From CAZLNO01 sp964561005 (GTDB lineage: Bacteria > Pseudomonadota > Alphaproteobacteria > Kiloniellales > Rhodovibrionaceae), in NCBI GenBank assembly GCA_964561005.1, contig CAZLNO010000016.1:1-50137 (forward strand): DNA of 50,137 nucleotides. The letters run 5' to 3'. The notes under the pieces are model-generated. The model saw only the letters and a program-made list of their open reading frames with translations, was not told the origin of the DNA and did no database searches. This document shows positions 1 through 10,978 of the stretch, one piece after another (the first letter of the stretch is position 1; each line of letters begins with the position of its first letter). The position numbers and the translations under genes were made by a program.

Positions 1-1004
<1,004 letters not shown>

Positions 1005-1005
<1 letters not shown>

Positions 1006-1565
1006 CACCCAGCCCCTTTCATCGCGTGCTGCAGTCGGTTGAGCTTGCTGTGCAGGGAGTTGTCGATCATGCGGCTGCCGACGCGGACGACCATGCCACC
1101 GATGAGGGCCTCGTCGACACGCGCCTCGACGTTGACCTTGCCGCCCAGACTCTGCCGCAGCGCCTGTTCCAGTTGCTCGCGCTGCTTGTCGCTCAGCTCG
1201 CGCGCGCTCGTCACGTAAGCGGTCACTTCGCCGCGGCGGCGCGCCAGCTCGTCGAGATAGCCGTGCACCATCTCCGGCAGCGCGAAAAGCCGGCCGTTCT
1301 TCGTGACCAGCAGACAGAAGTTCCGGGTGATCGGATCGGCGCCCGCCTTGTCCAGGATCGCCTCCAGCGCCTTGGCCTGCTGCGCGCGCCCGAACAGCGG
1401 GTTGCGCAACAGACGGCGCAGCTCGGCGCTCTCGTCGATCAAACCCTTCAACCCGCGCAGGTCATCGGCGACCGCATCGAGCTTCTTCTTCTCCTCGGCA
1501 AGCTCCAGCAGCGCCTGTGCATAGCGCCCTGCCAAACCGCTCACCGGTCCACCGTCGGCTGCCAA
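1005..1565 (-). CDS. atpH: ATP synthase F1 subunit delta
   Basis: Peripheral-stalk (OSCP) subunit linking F1 to the b subunits. I choose the TTG at 1563-1565 as start. It has AAAGGGG eight bases upstream and gives 186 residues, normal for the family. The open frame continues to 1643, but the extra 26 residues do not look like delta. The protein then reads PVSGLAGRYAQALLELAEE, the typical alphaproteobacterial N-terminus. The C-terminal part, ending near DNSLHSKLNRLQHAMKGAG, is the conserved delta/OSCP tail (usually IDxSVRxKLxxL). It is the first gene of the leftward atp operon and overlaps atpA by one base. Confidence 0.95.
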
Positions 1566-2466
1566 ACCGCGTGCCCCTTTCGATGACGGACGAGATGCGC
1601 AGTCGAGGATGCCCTTCAACCGCGCGGACGAATACCGCGACATCCGCCGCCGGACCCAGTCCCCCGGCCCGGAAGCGCGCCGTAGGTATCACAGCTATTG
1701 CGGCGTTGCAATACGGCCGGACGGCCCGCGTTGCCCGGCGACCATGCCCGCGCGAACGCGCGTCATAAAGGAGGCGCGGTTCGCGCACGAACCGCGCCCA
1801 AGGCCCAGGGAGAGGAAGAGAGGCATGTCCCGCAAGCGCACCGTCAAGCGCCTGCACCTCCAACACACAGGCAAACGGCCCTTTGCCTGACGGGGTTCCG
1901 GTTCCGCGCGAAGCGCTGTCGGACGAAATCCCGCTGTTTGAGGCAAAGCAAAATCCAGGCCAACGACCTGCCGGAACGCTCGCGACGGTCCGTTCGCCGC
2001 CCGAAGGGAGGGCGTAACGCTTTGAAATCACGCTTCTTTTTAGGCCTCCAGGCGTGCGCGGTGGCGGCCGTGGACCGAACCGGCCGAGGGCGATGCAAGG
2101 CGTCGTGGGCCCGTCTGACCCTCGGATGTCAAACGAGGGTTACACGCGAAAGACCAAGCCGCCCGGCGAGTTCAGGGATATGCCGCTGAAATTCCTTTAT
2201 TTTCTGCGCAGGCCGGCGCCACCGGGTGTCAGCGGCGGCTGACAACGCGCCATGAGGGGCAATGTCGTCCCGGCCGCCCGATTCGCGTTTGGGCGCGCGG
2301 CTCGCGAATCCAGCGCCCAAAGTTGCTGGAAAAGATCTTTCACGACACCGGCAGATTGTGCCGCCGCGCCGACGAGGGCGTCGATGCGCGCCAGCGCCGA
2401 CGCGACGCTCGCCGGATTGGCGCCGACGTCGTCGGTGATCGTCCCCGCCTCGTCGTCGGAGGAGGC
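1566..2466. other. Gene-poor stretch upstream of the atp operon
   Basis: About 900 bases hold no frame I can support as a gene. Open frames exist on both strands, but their translations are arginine- and proline-rich shadows without recognisable domains. The right end (near 2466) joins a sugar dehydrogenase remnant. The atp promoter must lie here, but no convincing -35/-10 pair was found. A 21-codon frame at 1825-1890 has a purine-rich leader and starts MSRKRTVKRL; I cannot tell whether it is real. In many relatives priA lies upstream of atpH; it is not seen here. Confidence 0.6.
1773..1798. repeat. Perfect 11-bp stem-loop upstream of atpH
   Basis: Arms GGCGCGGTTCG (1773-1783) and CGAACCGCGCC (1788-1798) are exact reverse complements separated by the four-base loop CGCA. 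No T-run follows on either strand. It may be an RNA hairpin in the atp leader, or a Rho-assisted terminator of leftward readthrough. Confidence 0.5.
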
Positions 2467-2652
2467 CTCGCCGACATCGCCGATGAAGAGGTCGCCGTTG
2501 GCCGAATTGAAGCTGGCGCGGAAGGGGTTGCGCAGCCCCAGGGCCCAGACCTCCGGCGCGCCGCCGCCCGCCGCGAACGGGTTGCCGGCGGGAATGGCGT
2601 TGTCGCGCAAGGAATCGTCCGGAAGGTCGTCGCCCGAAACGTCGAGGCGGCA
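2467..2652 (-). pseudogene. Remnant of a PQQ-dependent sugar (glucose/sorbosone) dehydrogenase
   Basis: One frame encodes RLDVSGDD at about 2649, then NPFAAGGGAPEVWALGLRN and GDLFIGDVG, ending near 2470. This series is characteristic of one blade of the glucose/sorbosone dehydrogenase beta-propeller (PF07995 family), where RLDV, IPADNPF, EIWALGLRNP and LYIGDVG occur in this order and spacing. An in-frame TGA lies just upstream at 2680-2682, and the sequence after GDVG no longer resembles the family. Only about 60 of the usual 350-450 residues remain, so I read it as a decayed fragment. The family assignment comes from motif recognition, not from a search. Confidence 0.6.
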
Positions 2653-2736
2653 TGTTCCCCGCCAGTGTCGTCGAAGCCGTCACAACCGCATAGTGTAAAC
2701 TGCGCGCCGGAAATCGGCCCCCACACGGCGCGTCGG

Positions 2737-3264
2737 CTACGCCGGTCCCGACAGCGGCGCGATGGCCTTGCGCAGGGCCTGGCGGAGCGCTTTCGCCAGG
2801 TCAAGACGCTCCTCGGCGGTCAGGAACGCGCCGATGCGCAGCGACCGGCCGTGGCTGCGCAGCATGAGCTGGCTGTCGTGTGCCGGCGGGTCGTCCATCA
2901 GGATCTGCAGCCAGGCCGGCTGGAAGCGCCATTGCTGCGCGTCGCCGCGCGGGCTGACCCGCTCGACCACCAGGCGATCGCGCGTCACGATGACCGTTTC
3001 GTAGAGACGGGCCGCGCGGAAGTTCGCCTTGAAGGCAATGTAGATCAGCAGGACGTCCAGCCCCAGGAAGCCGACGATCGGCCAGGCCCCCATCAGGAAG
3101 AAGCCGAGACCGGCCGTGAAGCTGATTCCGGTGATCGCGGCCATCAGCACGAAGAATCCGCGCGGCGAAAGCGACCGGTGCGGCGTGAGGATCGCGTCGA
3201 AGATCACCTCGTCGCCGTCGTCGTGCGGATGGGCGGTTACGCCTTCACCGGATGGTACCCTCAT
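2737..3264 (-). CDS. DUF2244 family membrane protein
   Basis: A 175-residue protein with two adjacent hydrophobic segments (about residues 37-58 and 62-80) followed by a soluble beta-rich part containing YETVIVTRDRLVVER and the family-like WRFQPAWLQILMDD. This is the organisation of DUF2244 proteins of alphaproteobacteria, whose function is unknown. They often sit beside nth, which here is 1.3 kb away with a chemoreceptor gene between. The ATG at 3262-3264 gives a soluble N-terminal stretch of about 35 residues before the first membrane segment. Confidence 0.85.
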   Translation of the reverse strand: MRVPSGEGVTAHPHDDGDEVIFDAILTPHRSLSPRGFFVLMAAITGISFTAGLGFFLMGAWPIVGFLGLDVLLIYIAFKANFRAARLYETVIVTRDRLVVERVSPRGDAQQWRFQPAWLQILMDDPPAHDSQLMLRSHGRSLRIGAFLTAEERLDLAKALRQALRKAIAPLSGPA

Positions 3265-3311
3265 GATACGCGAGCATGTAGGGCCGGAACGCGGCGAGTA
3301 AAGCGCCGATT

Positions 3312-4472
3312 CTATCCTTGCGCCGCCCCGTTGAGACTTTCGCGCGTGTCCGTCAGGCGTTGCAAGACGCCGTCCGCCAGCTCGATGTTGGTGGCCGAGC
3401 CGGCGATGGCCTTTTCCGTGTCTTCCTGAACCGAGCCCAGACGCTCGATGACCTTGCGGAAATCCGAGAGCTGCTCGTTGGCCTGGCTCGCGGTGCGGCC
3501 GGCGGAACCCGCGGCTTCCGCGACCTGTTCGCTGATCTGCAGGACGCGGTTCTTGCTGTCCCGGCTGTCGGTCGTCGCGCTGTCAAGCTGGCTTGCCAGT
3601 TCGCCGATCTTCGCCTCCACGTCCGAGGCCGACTCCGAGAGGGCGGCCAGCAGGCGCTTGATCTCGTCGGCGGACTTGCCGGAGGTGGTGGCCAGACTCT
3701 TGACCTCGTTGGCGACGACCGCGAAGCCCTTGCCGGCATCGCCCGCGCGCGCCGCCTCGATCGTGGCGTTCAGGGCGAGCAGGTTGGTCTGCGCCGCGAT
3801 GTCGGAAATCTGCTGGGACATCCGGTCGATCTCGGTGAACTCGGCGTTGAACCTCTGAATCGCCGTTTCGACGTCGCGCACCAGCGCCGCGCCCTGCTCG
3901 CTGCGCTGCACGATGACGTCGACGTGGCCGGCGATGGCGTCGACACTTTCGTGAATCGACTGCAGGGCCTGGCGGCTGTCCGCCGCCATGCTTTCGATCC
4001 GGCCCACCTCGTCGGCCACGCTCTGGGACAGTTCGGTCAGATCGGCCAGGAAGGACTTGCGCGCTTTCGAGCGAGTGTTGACCTGCACCGCGTTGTCGCG
4101 GATCCGCGTGGTGGTGTCGATCGCCTCGCTGAGCGGGCTCACCAGCCCGCCGAGGTCGAGATCGGGCGACTCCGCTTCGCGCGCCTCGCTCTCCGCCGCC
4201 TGCTTCTTGGCATGGGCCTGCTCCAGCTCGGTCATCAGCGCGGCGTACTTCACCGCGTCGCGCAGGGCGGCATTGGCGCCGGCCACCGTGGCCACGGAGT
4301 ACGGCACGAGAAAGGTCAGCGCCAGCTTCACCCAGGCCACGCCCGCGCCGTTCAGGATGGCGTCCCCCTGGTTGATCGCCGTCAGGATCGGCCCGACGAT
4401 CAGAGCCGTGACCAGCGCGTTGCGCACGTTCGCGCCATCGAACGCCGCCGCGTTCCAGTCCGACAAGCGCAT
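3312..4472 (-). CDS. Methyl-accepting chemotaxis protein with NrtS-like membrane domain
   Basis: A 386-residue chemoreceptor without a periplasmic ligand domain. Residues about 16-70 (VRNALVTALIVGPILTAINQGD, then a second hydrophobic segment ending LTFLVPYSVATVAGANAAL) resemble the small two-helix nitrate/nitrite transporter family NrtS. The rest is a coiled-coil signalling domain with the conserved hairpin tip QISDIAAQTNLLALNATIEA, which binds CheA/CheW. The ATG at 4470-4472 has AAGGAG ten bases upstream; an earlier in-frame start at 4508 lacks this. The 26-base-or-less hydrophobic hairpins make it membrane-anchored with its output in the cytoplasm. Nitrate or nitrite as ligand is inference only. 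Confidence 0.88.
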   Translation of the reverse strand: MRLSDWNAAAFDGANVRNALVTALIVGPILTAINQGDAILNGAGVAWVKLALTFLVPYSVATVAGANAALRDAVKYAALMTELEQAHAKKQAAESEAREAESPDLDLGGLVSPLSEAIDTTTRIRDNAVQVNTRSKARKSFLADLTELSQSVADEVGRIESMAADSRQALQSIHESVDAIAGHVDVIVQRSEQGAALVRDVETAIQRFNAEFTEIDRMSQQISDIAAQTNLLALNATIEAARAGDAGKGFAVVANEVKSLATTSGKSADEIKRLLAALSESASDVEAKIGELASQLDSATTDSRDSKNRVLQISEQVAEAAGSAGRTASQANEQLSDFRKVIERLGSVQEDTEKAIAGSATNIELADGVLQRLTDTRESLNGAAQG

Positions 4473-4612
4473 CAGCCTCGCTCTCCTTCTGGCGCCCGAG
4501 CCTGTCACCGGGCCACACGGACCCCGTTCGGGTCGATACCTTGCATCGTGTTAAGAGCCAATGAATGTTGGCATCTTGCGCCAAATCCGCTCATGGCTAC
4601 ATTCTCGTCCGC

Positions 4613-5299
4613 ATGGCCAAGTCGCAGCTTACGCACCAGGAAATCGAGACCTTCTTCGACCGCCTCGCCGCCGCGTTGCCGGAACCGAAAACGGAACTCG
4701 CGTATACCAACCCTTTCACGCTACTGGTGGCAGTCGTCCTCTCCGCCCAGTCCACCGACGTCGGCGTGAACAAGTGCACCAAGAGCCTGTTCCGCGTCGC
4801 CGACACGCCGGAGAAAATGCTCGCCCTGGGCGAGGAAGGCCTCAAGACGTATATCCGGACACTCGGGCTCTACAACTCCAAGGCACACAATATCATAAAA
4901 TTATGTCAACTTCTCGTTAATGAACATGACAGCAAAGTCCCGCGCGACCGCGCCGCGCTCGAGCGGCTGCCCGGCGTGGGCCGGAAGACCGCGAACGTCA
5001 TCCTGAATACCGCCTTCGGCCTGCCGACGATTGCCGTGGATACCCACATTTTTCGGGTCTGCAATCGCTCGGGCCTGGCGCCCGGCAAGACGGTGCGGGC
5101 GGTGGAGGACGCTCTGGTCGCCGCGGTGCCCGAGCACCGCAAGAAGAACGCGCACCACTGGCTGATCCTGCACGGCCGCTATACCTGCAAGGCGCGCCGG
5201 CCGGACTGCCCGCGCTGCGTGGTGGCCGACATCTGCCGCCATCCCCACAAGACCGTTGCGGAGGCCGGCAAGAGCGCGGCGCGGAAGGCCGCGGAGTAG
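4613..5299 (+). CDS. nth: Endonuclease III
   Basis: Bifunctional DNA glycosylase/AP lyase of base-excision repair, removing oxidised pyrimidines. The 228-residue protein has the helix-hairpin-helix LPGVGRKTAN with catalytic lysine 125, the catalytic aspartate 143 in VDTHIFRV, and a C-terminal 4Fe-4S site with spacing C-x6-C-x2-C-x5-C (CKARRPDCPRCVVADIC). The ATG at 4613 begins MAKSQLTHQE, matching usual family N-termini. The frame also extends to 4565, but those 16 residues do not look conserved. A short tail rich in Lys and Ala follows the cluster. Confidence 0.96.
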   Translation: MAKSQLTHQEIETFFDRLAAALPEPKTELAYTNPFTLLVAVVLSAQSTDVGVNKCTKSLFRVADTPEKMLALGEEGLKTYIRTLGLYNSKAHNIIKLCQLLVNEHDSKVPRDRAALERLPGVGRKTANVILNTAFGLPTIAVDTHIFRVCNRSGLAPGKTVRAVEDALVAAVPEHRKKNAHHWLILHGRYTCKARRPDCPRCVVADICRHPHKTVAEAGKSAARKAAE

Positions 5300-5338
5300 G
5301 TTCGCCGGTTGCACGCGCGCCGACGGTCGCAAGCGGGC

Positions 5339-5827
5339 TCAACCCGCCTGGCGGATTTGCCGCCGGCGCAGCAGGGCTTTCAGGCAGCGGCGCGTCGGCA
5401 GCAAGGCCGCCGTCGCATCGCGCGCTTCCAGATGCTGCACCTTGAGCACCCCCTCGGCCGGATAGAAGAAGACGTCCAGCACGCAGGCGCGCCCGCGGTA
5501 CTGCCAGACGGCCGCCGCCGCCTCCTCACGGATCAGATCGGGCGTCCCCAGAAGATCCGCCACCTTGGCCTCGCCCTGCTGCAGCAACCGCGCCGGGTCG
5601 GGGTCGACCGGCGGCAGGACGGCTTCCTGTCGCCGCGCCATCACGGCGGCATCGCCGTCCGGCGACACCTCGACCCCCGGCGAGGCCTCGCGCGCGACGG
5701 CGGACTTGCCGGCAACCGGGATGCGCCGCGTCTCGCCGCCGGCGCCGCTGCCGGCGGCGTGGCAGCCCGCCACGGCGCACAGGGCCAGGAAGAGGATCCC
5801 GACCTTGAACCAAGGACGGCGCGACAT
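5339..5827 (-). CDS. Predicted lipoprotein, SmpA/OmlA-like
   Basis: A 162-residue protein with a lipoprotein signal peptide; the lipobox is VAGC with cysteine 22. After a variable linker comes LLQQGEAKVADLLGTPDLI and a short beta region WQYRGRACVLDVFFYP, which recalls the compact SmpA/OmlA (BamE-like) fold, where a small residue pair and LGxP precede an aromatic strand. No enzyme motif is seen. I start at the ATG 5825-5827; a GTG two codons earlier is possible. It ends convergently with nth and follows the bactofilin gene by 15 bases, so the two may be co-transcribed. Confidence 0.75.
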   Translation of the reverse strand: MSRRPWFKVGILFLALCAVAGCHAAGSGAGGETRRIPVAGKSAVAREASPGVEVSPDGDAAVMARRQEAVLPPVDPDPARLLQQGEAKVADLLGTPDLIREEAAAAVWQYRGRACVLDVFFYPAEGVLKVQHLEARDATAALLPTRRCLKALLRRRQIRQAG

Positions 5828-5842
5828 GAACACCAGGCGCCC

Positions 5843-6574
5843 TCAGCCGTGCAGCGACGAACGGTTGTTCCAGGCGAAAGTGTCGGCGGTGTCCGCGCCA
5901 TCCGGCTCGCGCTGGCGCTCGGCGGTCTCGGCGCGCGTCTGCGCGGCCGGCGCCGGACTCTCGGTCGCGGGCTTTGCGGGAGCCGCCTTGGCGTCGCGAA
6001 GCCGGGCCGCCTCGTCGTCGCTCAACTCGATCAGGGTGCCGCCGATGCGGCCGCCGCTCTCGATCTCCAGGCCGCGATAGCGGATCGTCCCGTGCACCTG
6101 TCCGGTCGCGCGCAGGTAAAGGCGCTCCCGCACGGTCAGGTCGCCCTCGAAGCGACCGGCGATCTCGGCGACGTCGATCACCGCGCTGCCCTTGTAGACG
6201 CCGCTGGGCGTCACCTCCAGCGCCACGCTGTCCGAGAGGTCGGCATCGACGGTGCCCTCCACGACCAGCTTGTCGCACGAGCGGATCTCGCCCGACAGCT
6301 CGATCTCCCGGCCCACGATCAGCTTCTTGCCCTCGCCATTCTCGCCCTGGCCCGTGCCGCGCTGGGCGGGACGGCGCGCCTGGTCGGGGCGCACCGGCGG
6401 CGTGGCCTGGCGATTGAGGATCGCCGAGGCATCCGGCTTGGAGGCCGGCTTGGGCGGCGCCGGGGTCGCCGCCGGCGCGCCGCTGTTCTGGCTTTCATCG
6501 CTGACCGCCGCGGGCGCCGCCTTGGGCTCTTTCCGCTGCTGCCCGCCGTCCCGGTGCTTGCGCTTTCCGAACAT
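5843..6574 (-). CDS. Bactofilin family protein
   Basis: Polymer-forming cytoskeletal protein of 243 residues. The first 85 or so are low-complexity (Pro, Ala, Lys, Gln). The right-handed beta-helix core begins at KKLIVGREIELSGEI and runs through GTVDADL, VYKGSAVIDVAEIAGRFEGDL and YRGLEIESGGRIGGTL. The tail is Ala/Pro/Glu-rich. In other proteobacteria bactofilins scaffold cell-wall synthesis or stalk and shape functions. The start is the ATG 6572-6574 (MFGKRKHRDG), also typical of the family. The gene sits between a CysZ-like membrane protein and a lipoprotein, all leftward. Confidence 0.9.
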   Translation of the reverse strand: MFGKRKHRDGGQQRKEPKAAPAAVSDESQNSGAPAATPAPPKPASKPDASAILNRQATPPVRPDQARRPAQRGTGQGENGEGKKLIVGREIELSGEIRSCDKLVVEGTVDADLSDSVALEVTPSGVYKGSAVIDVAEIAGRFEGDLTVRERLYLRATGQVHGTIRYRGLEIESGGRIGGTLIELSDDEAARLRDAKAAPAKPATESPAPAAQTRAETAERQREPDGADTADTFAWNNRSSLHG

Positions 6575-6620
6575 CCTTTCTCGACCCCCAGCTTGCTTCC
6601 GCCCGGTGTCCCGCACCCGA

Positions 6621-7349
6621 TCAGGCCGCCCGGTTGGCCGGCAGGCCGACGCGTCGGCGCACACTCTCGAAAACATGCACCATAAACGCCGTCGCGACCA
6701 CCGGGGCGAAAATATTGAGAACGGGAATCGTCAACATTATGGCAATCACCACGCCGGCCAAGCTCATCCGCATGCGATGACGACGCCGCAGCGCCCGGAC
6801 CCGAACCCGTTCGACGCGACGCACCGCCACCAGCTCGAAGTATTCCCGGCCCAGCAGGTAGCCGTTCACGGCGTAGAACACGATGACATTCAATGGGGGC
6901 AAAAAGGATAAGATCAGGTAAACGGGCAGGGCCAGCAAGTTGATCGCGACGGTCGCGGCCGCGAGATTGAGGCCGTCCAGAATGGCCTCCCAGACCGGCT
7001 GCTCCGCCGCGGGCGGCAGGTCGGGATAGTGCCGCGCCTCCACCACGGCCGCCGCGTCTTCCAGGAAGAAGGACTGGCCGAGGCCCATCACCGCCGGGAA
7101 CAGCAGGAAGCTGGCGATCAGCACCGCGGCCAGGCCGCCGAGGCCGACCAGCCATTCCAGCGCGTCGTTCCAGAACCCCTCCCCGGCCAGCAAGTCCGCG
7201 AGGGCCTCGCCGGCATAGGTCAGCCCCCACCAGCTCGCCGCCCAGAGGACGGCGAAGATCGCCACGGCCACCGCCAGCGCCCGCCAGAGAACGGCGCGCA
7301 TCCGCGGGTCGCCCAGTTGCGCGATGGCCTTGTTCAAGCCGCTCAGCAT
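6621..7349 (-). CDS. EI24/CysZ-like (DUF540) integral membrane protein
   Basis: A 242-residue protein of the EI24 domain family, which includes the sulfate permease CysZ. Hydrophobic segments lie near residues 24-45, 65-90 and 128-160, with a last one at about 200-222 (GVVIAIMLTIPVLNIFAPVV). The conserved block PLNVIVFYAVNGYLLGREYFE is family-typical, as is the PVLNIFAPV motif near the end. The ATG at 7347-7349 begins MLSGLNKAI; an upstream in-frame start at 7385 is less likely. No cysteine-synthesis genes are nearby, so a sulfate role is not supported by context. Confidence 0.87.
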   Translation of the reverse strand: MLSGLNKAIAQLGDPRMRAVLWRALAVAVAIFAVLWAASWWGLTYAGEALADLLAGEGFWNDALEWLVGLGGLAAVLIASFLLFPAVMGLGQSFFLEDAAAVVEARHYPDLPPAAEQPVWEAILDGLNLAAATVAINLLALPVYLILSFLPPLNVIVFYAVNGYLLGREYFELVAVRRVERVRVRALRRRHRMRMSLAGVVIAIMLTIPVLNIFAPVVATAFMVHVFESVRRRVGLPANRAA

Positions 7350-7415
7350 GCCGCCGTGTCTAGCTGTATCGGGGCGGAACCACAAGGGCCGCGAAGGCGG
7401 TCCCGGACCGCTTGG

Positions 7416-7443
7416 TTGCAGTGCGGCGTAAGCTGGCTATACT
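7416..7443 (+). promoter_or_regulatory. Sigma-70-like promoter for the adenosine kinase gene
   Basis: TTGCAG (7416-7421) and TATACT (7438-7443) are separated by 16 bases and lie about 50 bases before the ATG at 7493, in the divergent gap with the EI24-family gene. This is the best sigma-70-like pair seen in the window. Confidence 0.5.
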
Positions 7444-7492
7444 CGCGCCCGCGCCCGACCCTATCGATCCATCCAAGCGAAAAGGAGCAACG

Positions 7493-8491
7493 ATGGCTGA
7501 TTCGCGGCTCGACGTGCTGGGCATCGGCAACGCGATCGTCGACGTGATCGCGCACGCCGACGACGCCTTCCTGGCGTCGCACGATCTGCCCAAGGGCGGC
7601 ATGACCCTGATCGACGCCGAGCGGGCGCACGCGCTTTACGAGGCGATGGGCCCGGGCACCGAAAGCTCCGGCGGCTCCGCCGCCAACACCCTGGCGGGCC
7701 TGGCCACGCTGGGCGGCCGGGGGGCCTTCATCGGCAAGGTGCGCAACGACCAGCTCGGCGGCATCTTCCGCCACGACATGCGCGCCATCGGCACCCATTA
7801 CGACACCCCGGCGACGGAGACCGGGGCGCCGACGGCGCGCTGCCTGATCATGGTGACGCCGGACGCGCAGCGCACCATGGCGACCTTCCTGGGCGCCTCG
7901 ACGGAGCTGGGTCCCGGCGAGATCGACGAGACCCTGGTGCAGGACGCCAAGATCACCTATCTCGAAGGCTACCTCTGGGACGCCCCGCCGGCGAAAGAGG
8001 CCTTCGTCAAGGCGGCCGAGGCCGCGCACGCCGCCGGCAAGCGGGTGGCGCTGTCGCTCTCCGACCCGTTCTGCGTCGAACGGCACCGCCAGTCCTTCCG
8101 CGACCTGCTGGAAGGCCACGTCGACCTGTTGTTCGCCAACGAGGCGGAGATTAAGTCGCTGTACGAGGTGGACACCTTCGACGAGGCCCTGCAGCTCGTC
8201 CGCGGCCACTGCGAGGTGGCGGCGCTGACGCGCAGCGAGAAGGGCTCGGTGATCCTCTCCGGCGAGGAGGTGCACGTCGTCGACGCCGAGCCGGTGGGCA
8301 AGGTGGTCGACACCACGGGGGCCGGCGATCTCTACGCCTCGGGCTTCCTGTACGGATTCACACAGGGCTACGACCTCTACGACTGCGGCCGCATGGGCGC
8401 CATCTGCGCGGGCGAGGTCATCTCGCACGTGGGCGCGCGCCCGGAGACGCCGCTGAAGGAGCTGCTGGCCCGGCGCATGACAACCGATTGA
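7493..8491 (+). CDS. Adenosine kinase-like PfkB family sugar kinase
   Basis: A 332-residue ribokinase/PfkB family protein. It starts LDVLGIGNAIVDVIA, then has the first PfkB signature region SGGSAANTLAGLATLGG and the second, VVDTTGAGDLYASGFLYG, with catalytic aspartate in GAGD. Alphaproteobacterial proteins of this form are annotated as adenosine kinase and would make AMP from adenosine; the substrate cannot be fixed from sequence alone. AAAGGAG lies six bases before the ATG. It ends 16 bases before typA, so the two are probably one transcript. Confidence 0.9.
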   Translation: MADSRLDVLGIGNAIVDVIAHADDAFLASHDLPKGGMTLIDAERAHALYEAMGPGTESSGGSAANTLAGLATLGGRGAFIGKVRNDQLGGIFRHDMRAIGTHYDTPATETGAPTARCLIMVTPDAQRTMATFLGASTELGPGEIDETLVQDAKITYLEGYLWDAPPAKEAFVKAAEAAHAAGKRVALSLSDPFCVERHRQSFRDLLEGHVDLLFANEAEIKSLYEVDTFDEALQLVRGHCEVAALTRSEKGSVILSGEEVHVVDAEPVGKVVDTTGAGDLYASGFLYGFTQGYDLYDCGRMGAICAGEVISHVGARPETPLKELLARRMTTD

Positions 8492-8507
8492 AGGCGGACG
8501 ACACGAC

Positions 8508-10355
<1,848 letters not shown>

Positions 10356-10522
10356 GGCGCCCGGCGCGATCGCTCGCGCCCGCCGCCGCGGCCGGCAGAC
10401 CCCTCTCGATTCCCGAAACCGCGCCACGACCCTTGGCGGCGATTGGCGAAGGCCGAGGGCACAGGCGTGTGTTACACTCGCGGCGCGAATGCCAAGAAAC
10501 GGACAGGAGGGAGGTCGAAACC

Positions 10523-10978
10523 ATGCAAGGGACCGTGCGATACTTGGGTCTGGCCGCCGTCGTTGCCCTGGCCACGCCGGCCGTCGCCGCGGACGCCCCG
10601 AAGGATCTGGTCGAGTACCGCCAGGCGGTGATGTCCTCGCTGGGCGGGCATGCGGGGGCGATCGCCCGCATCATGAAGCGCCAGGTGAGCTACGACCACA
10701 TCGTGCCGCACGCCGAGGCGATCGCCGCCACCGCTCCGATCGTGGACGACATCTGGCCCGAGAATTCGCAGCCCAGCGACTACGAAAAGACCGACGCGCT
10801 GCCCGAGATCTGGGCGCAGCCGCAGGCCTTCCAGGAGCAGATCGACGATATGCGGAGCGCCGCCGAGGACTTCCTCGCCGCGGCCAGGACCGGGGAGGAC
10901 GACAAGATCCTGGCCGCGTTCAAGGGCCTGGGCGATTCCTGTGGCGCCTGCCACGACGACTTCCGCGCCGAAGATTGA
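10523..10978 (+). CDS. Cytochrome c' (cytochrome c prime)
   Basis: Periplasmic four-helix-bundle c-type cytochrome, 151 residues. A signal peptide ends near residue 22 (TPAVAADAP). The single haem site CGACHDDFR lies at the C-terminus (Cys140, Cys143, His144), the hallmark of cytochrome c'. These proteins bind NO and protect against nitrosative stress in several proteobacteria. The start has AGGAGGGAGG a few bases upstream. Its stop overlaps the start of the following diheme cytochrome (TTGA), which suggests coupled synthesis. Confidence 0.95.
   Translation: MQGTVRYLGLAAVVALATPAVAADAPKDLVEYRQAVMSSLGGHAGAIARIMKRQVSYDHIVPHAEAIAATAPIVDDIWPENSQPSDYEKTDALPEIWAQPQAFQEQIDDMRSAAEDFLAAARTGEDDKILAAFKGLGDSCGACHDDFRAED

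Noticed and set aside
1825..1890. A 21-codon frame with purine-rich leader (MSRKRTVKRL)
   Set aside because: Too short and basic to judge; no known family, so not reported as a gene.
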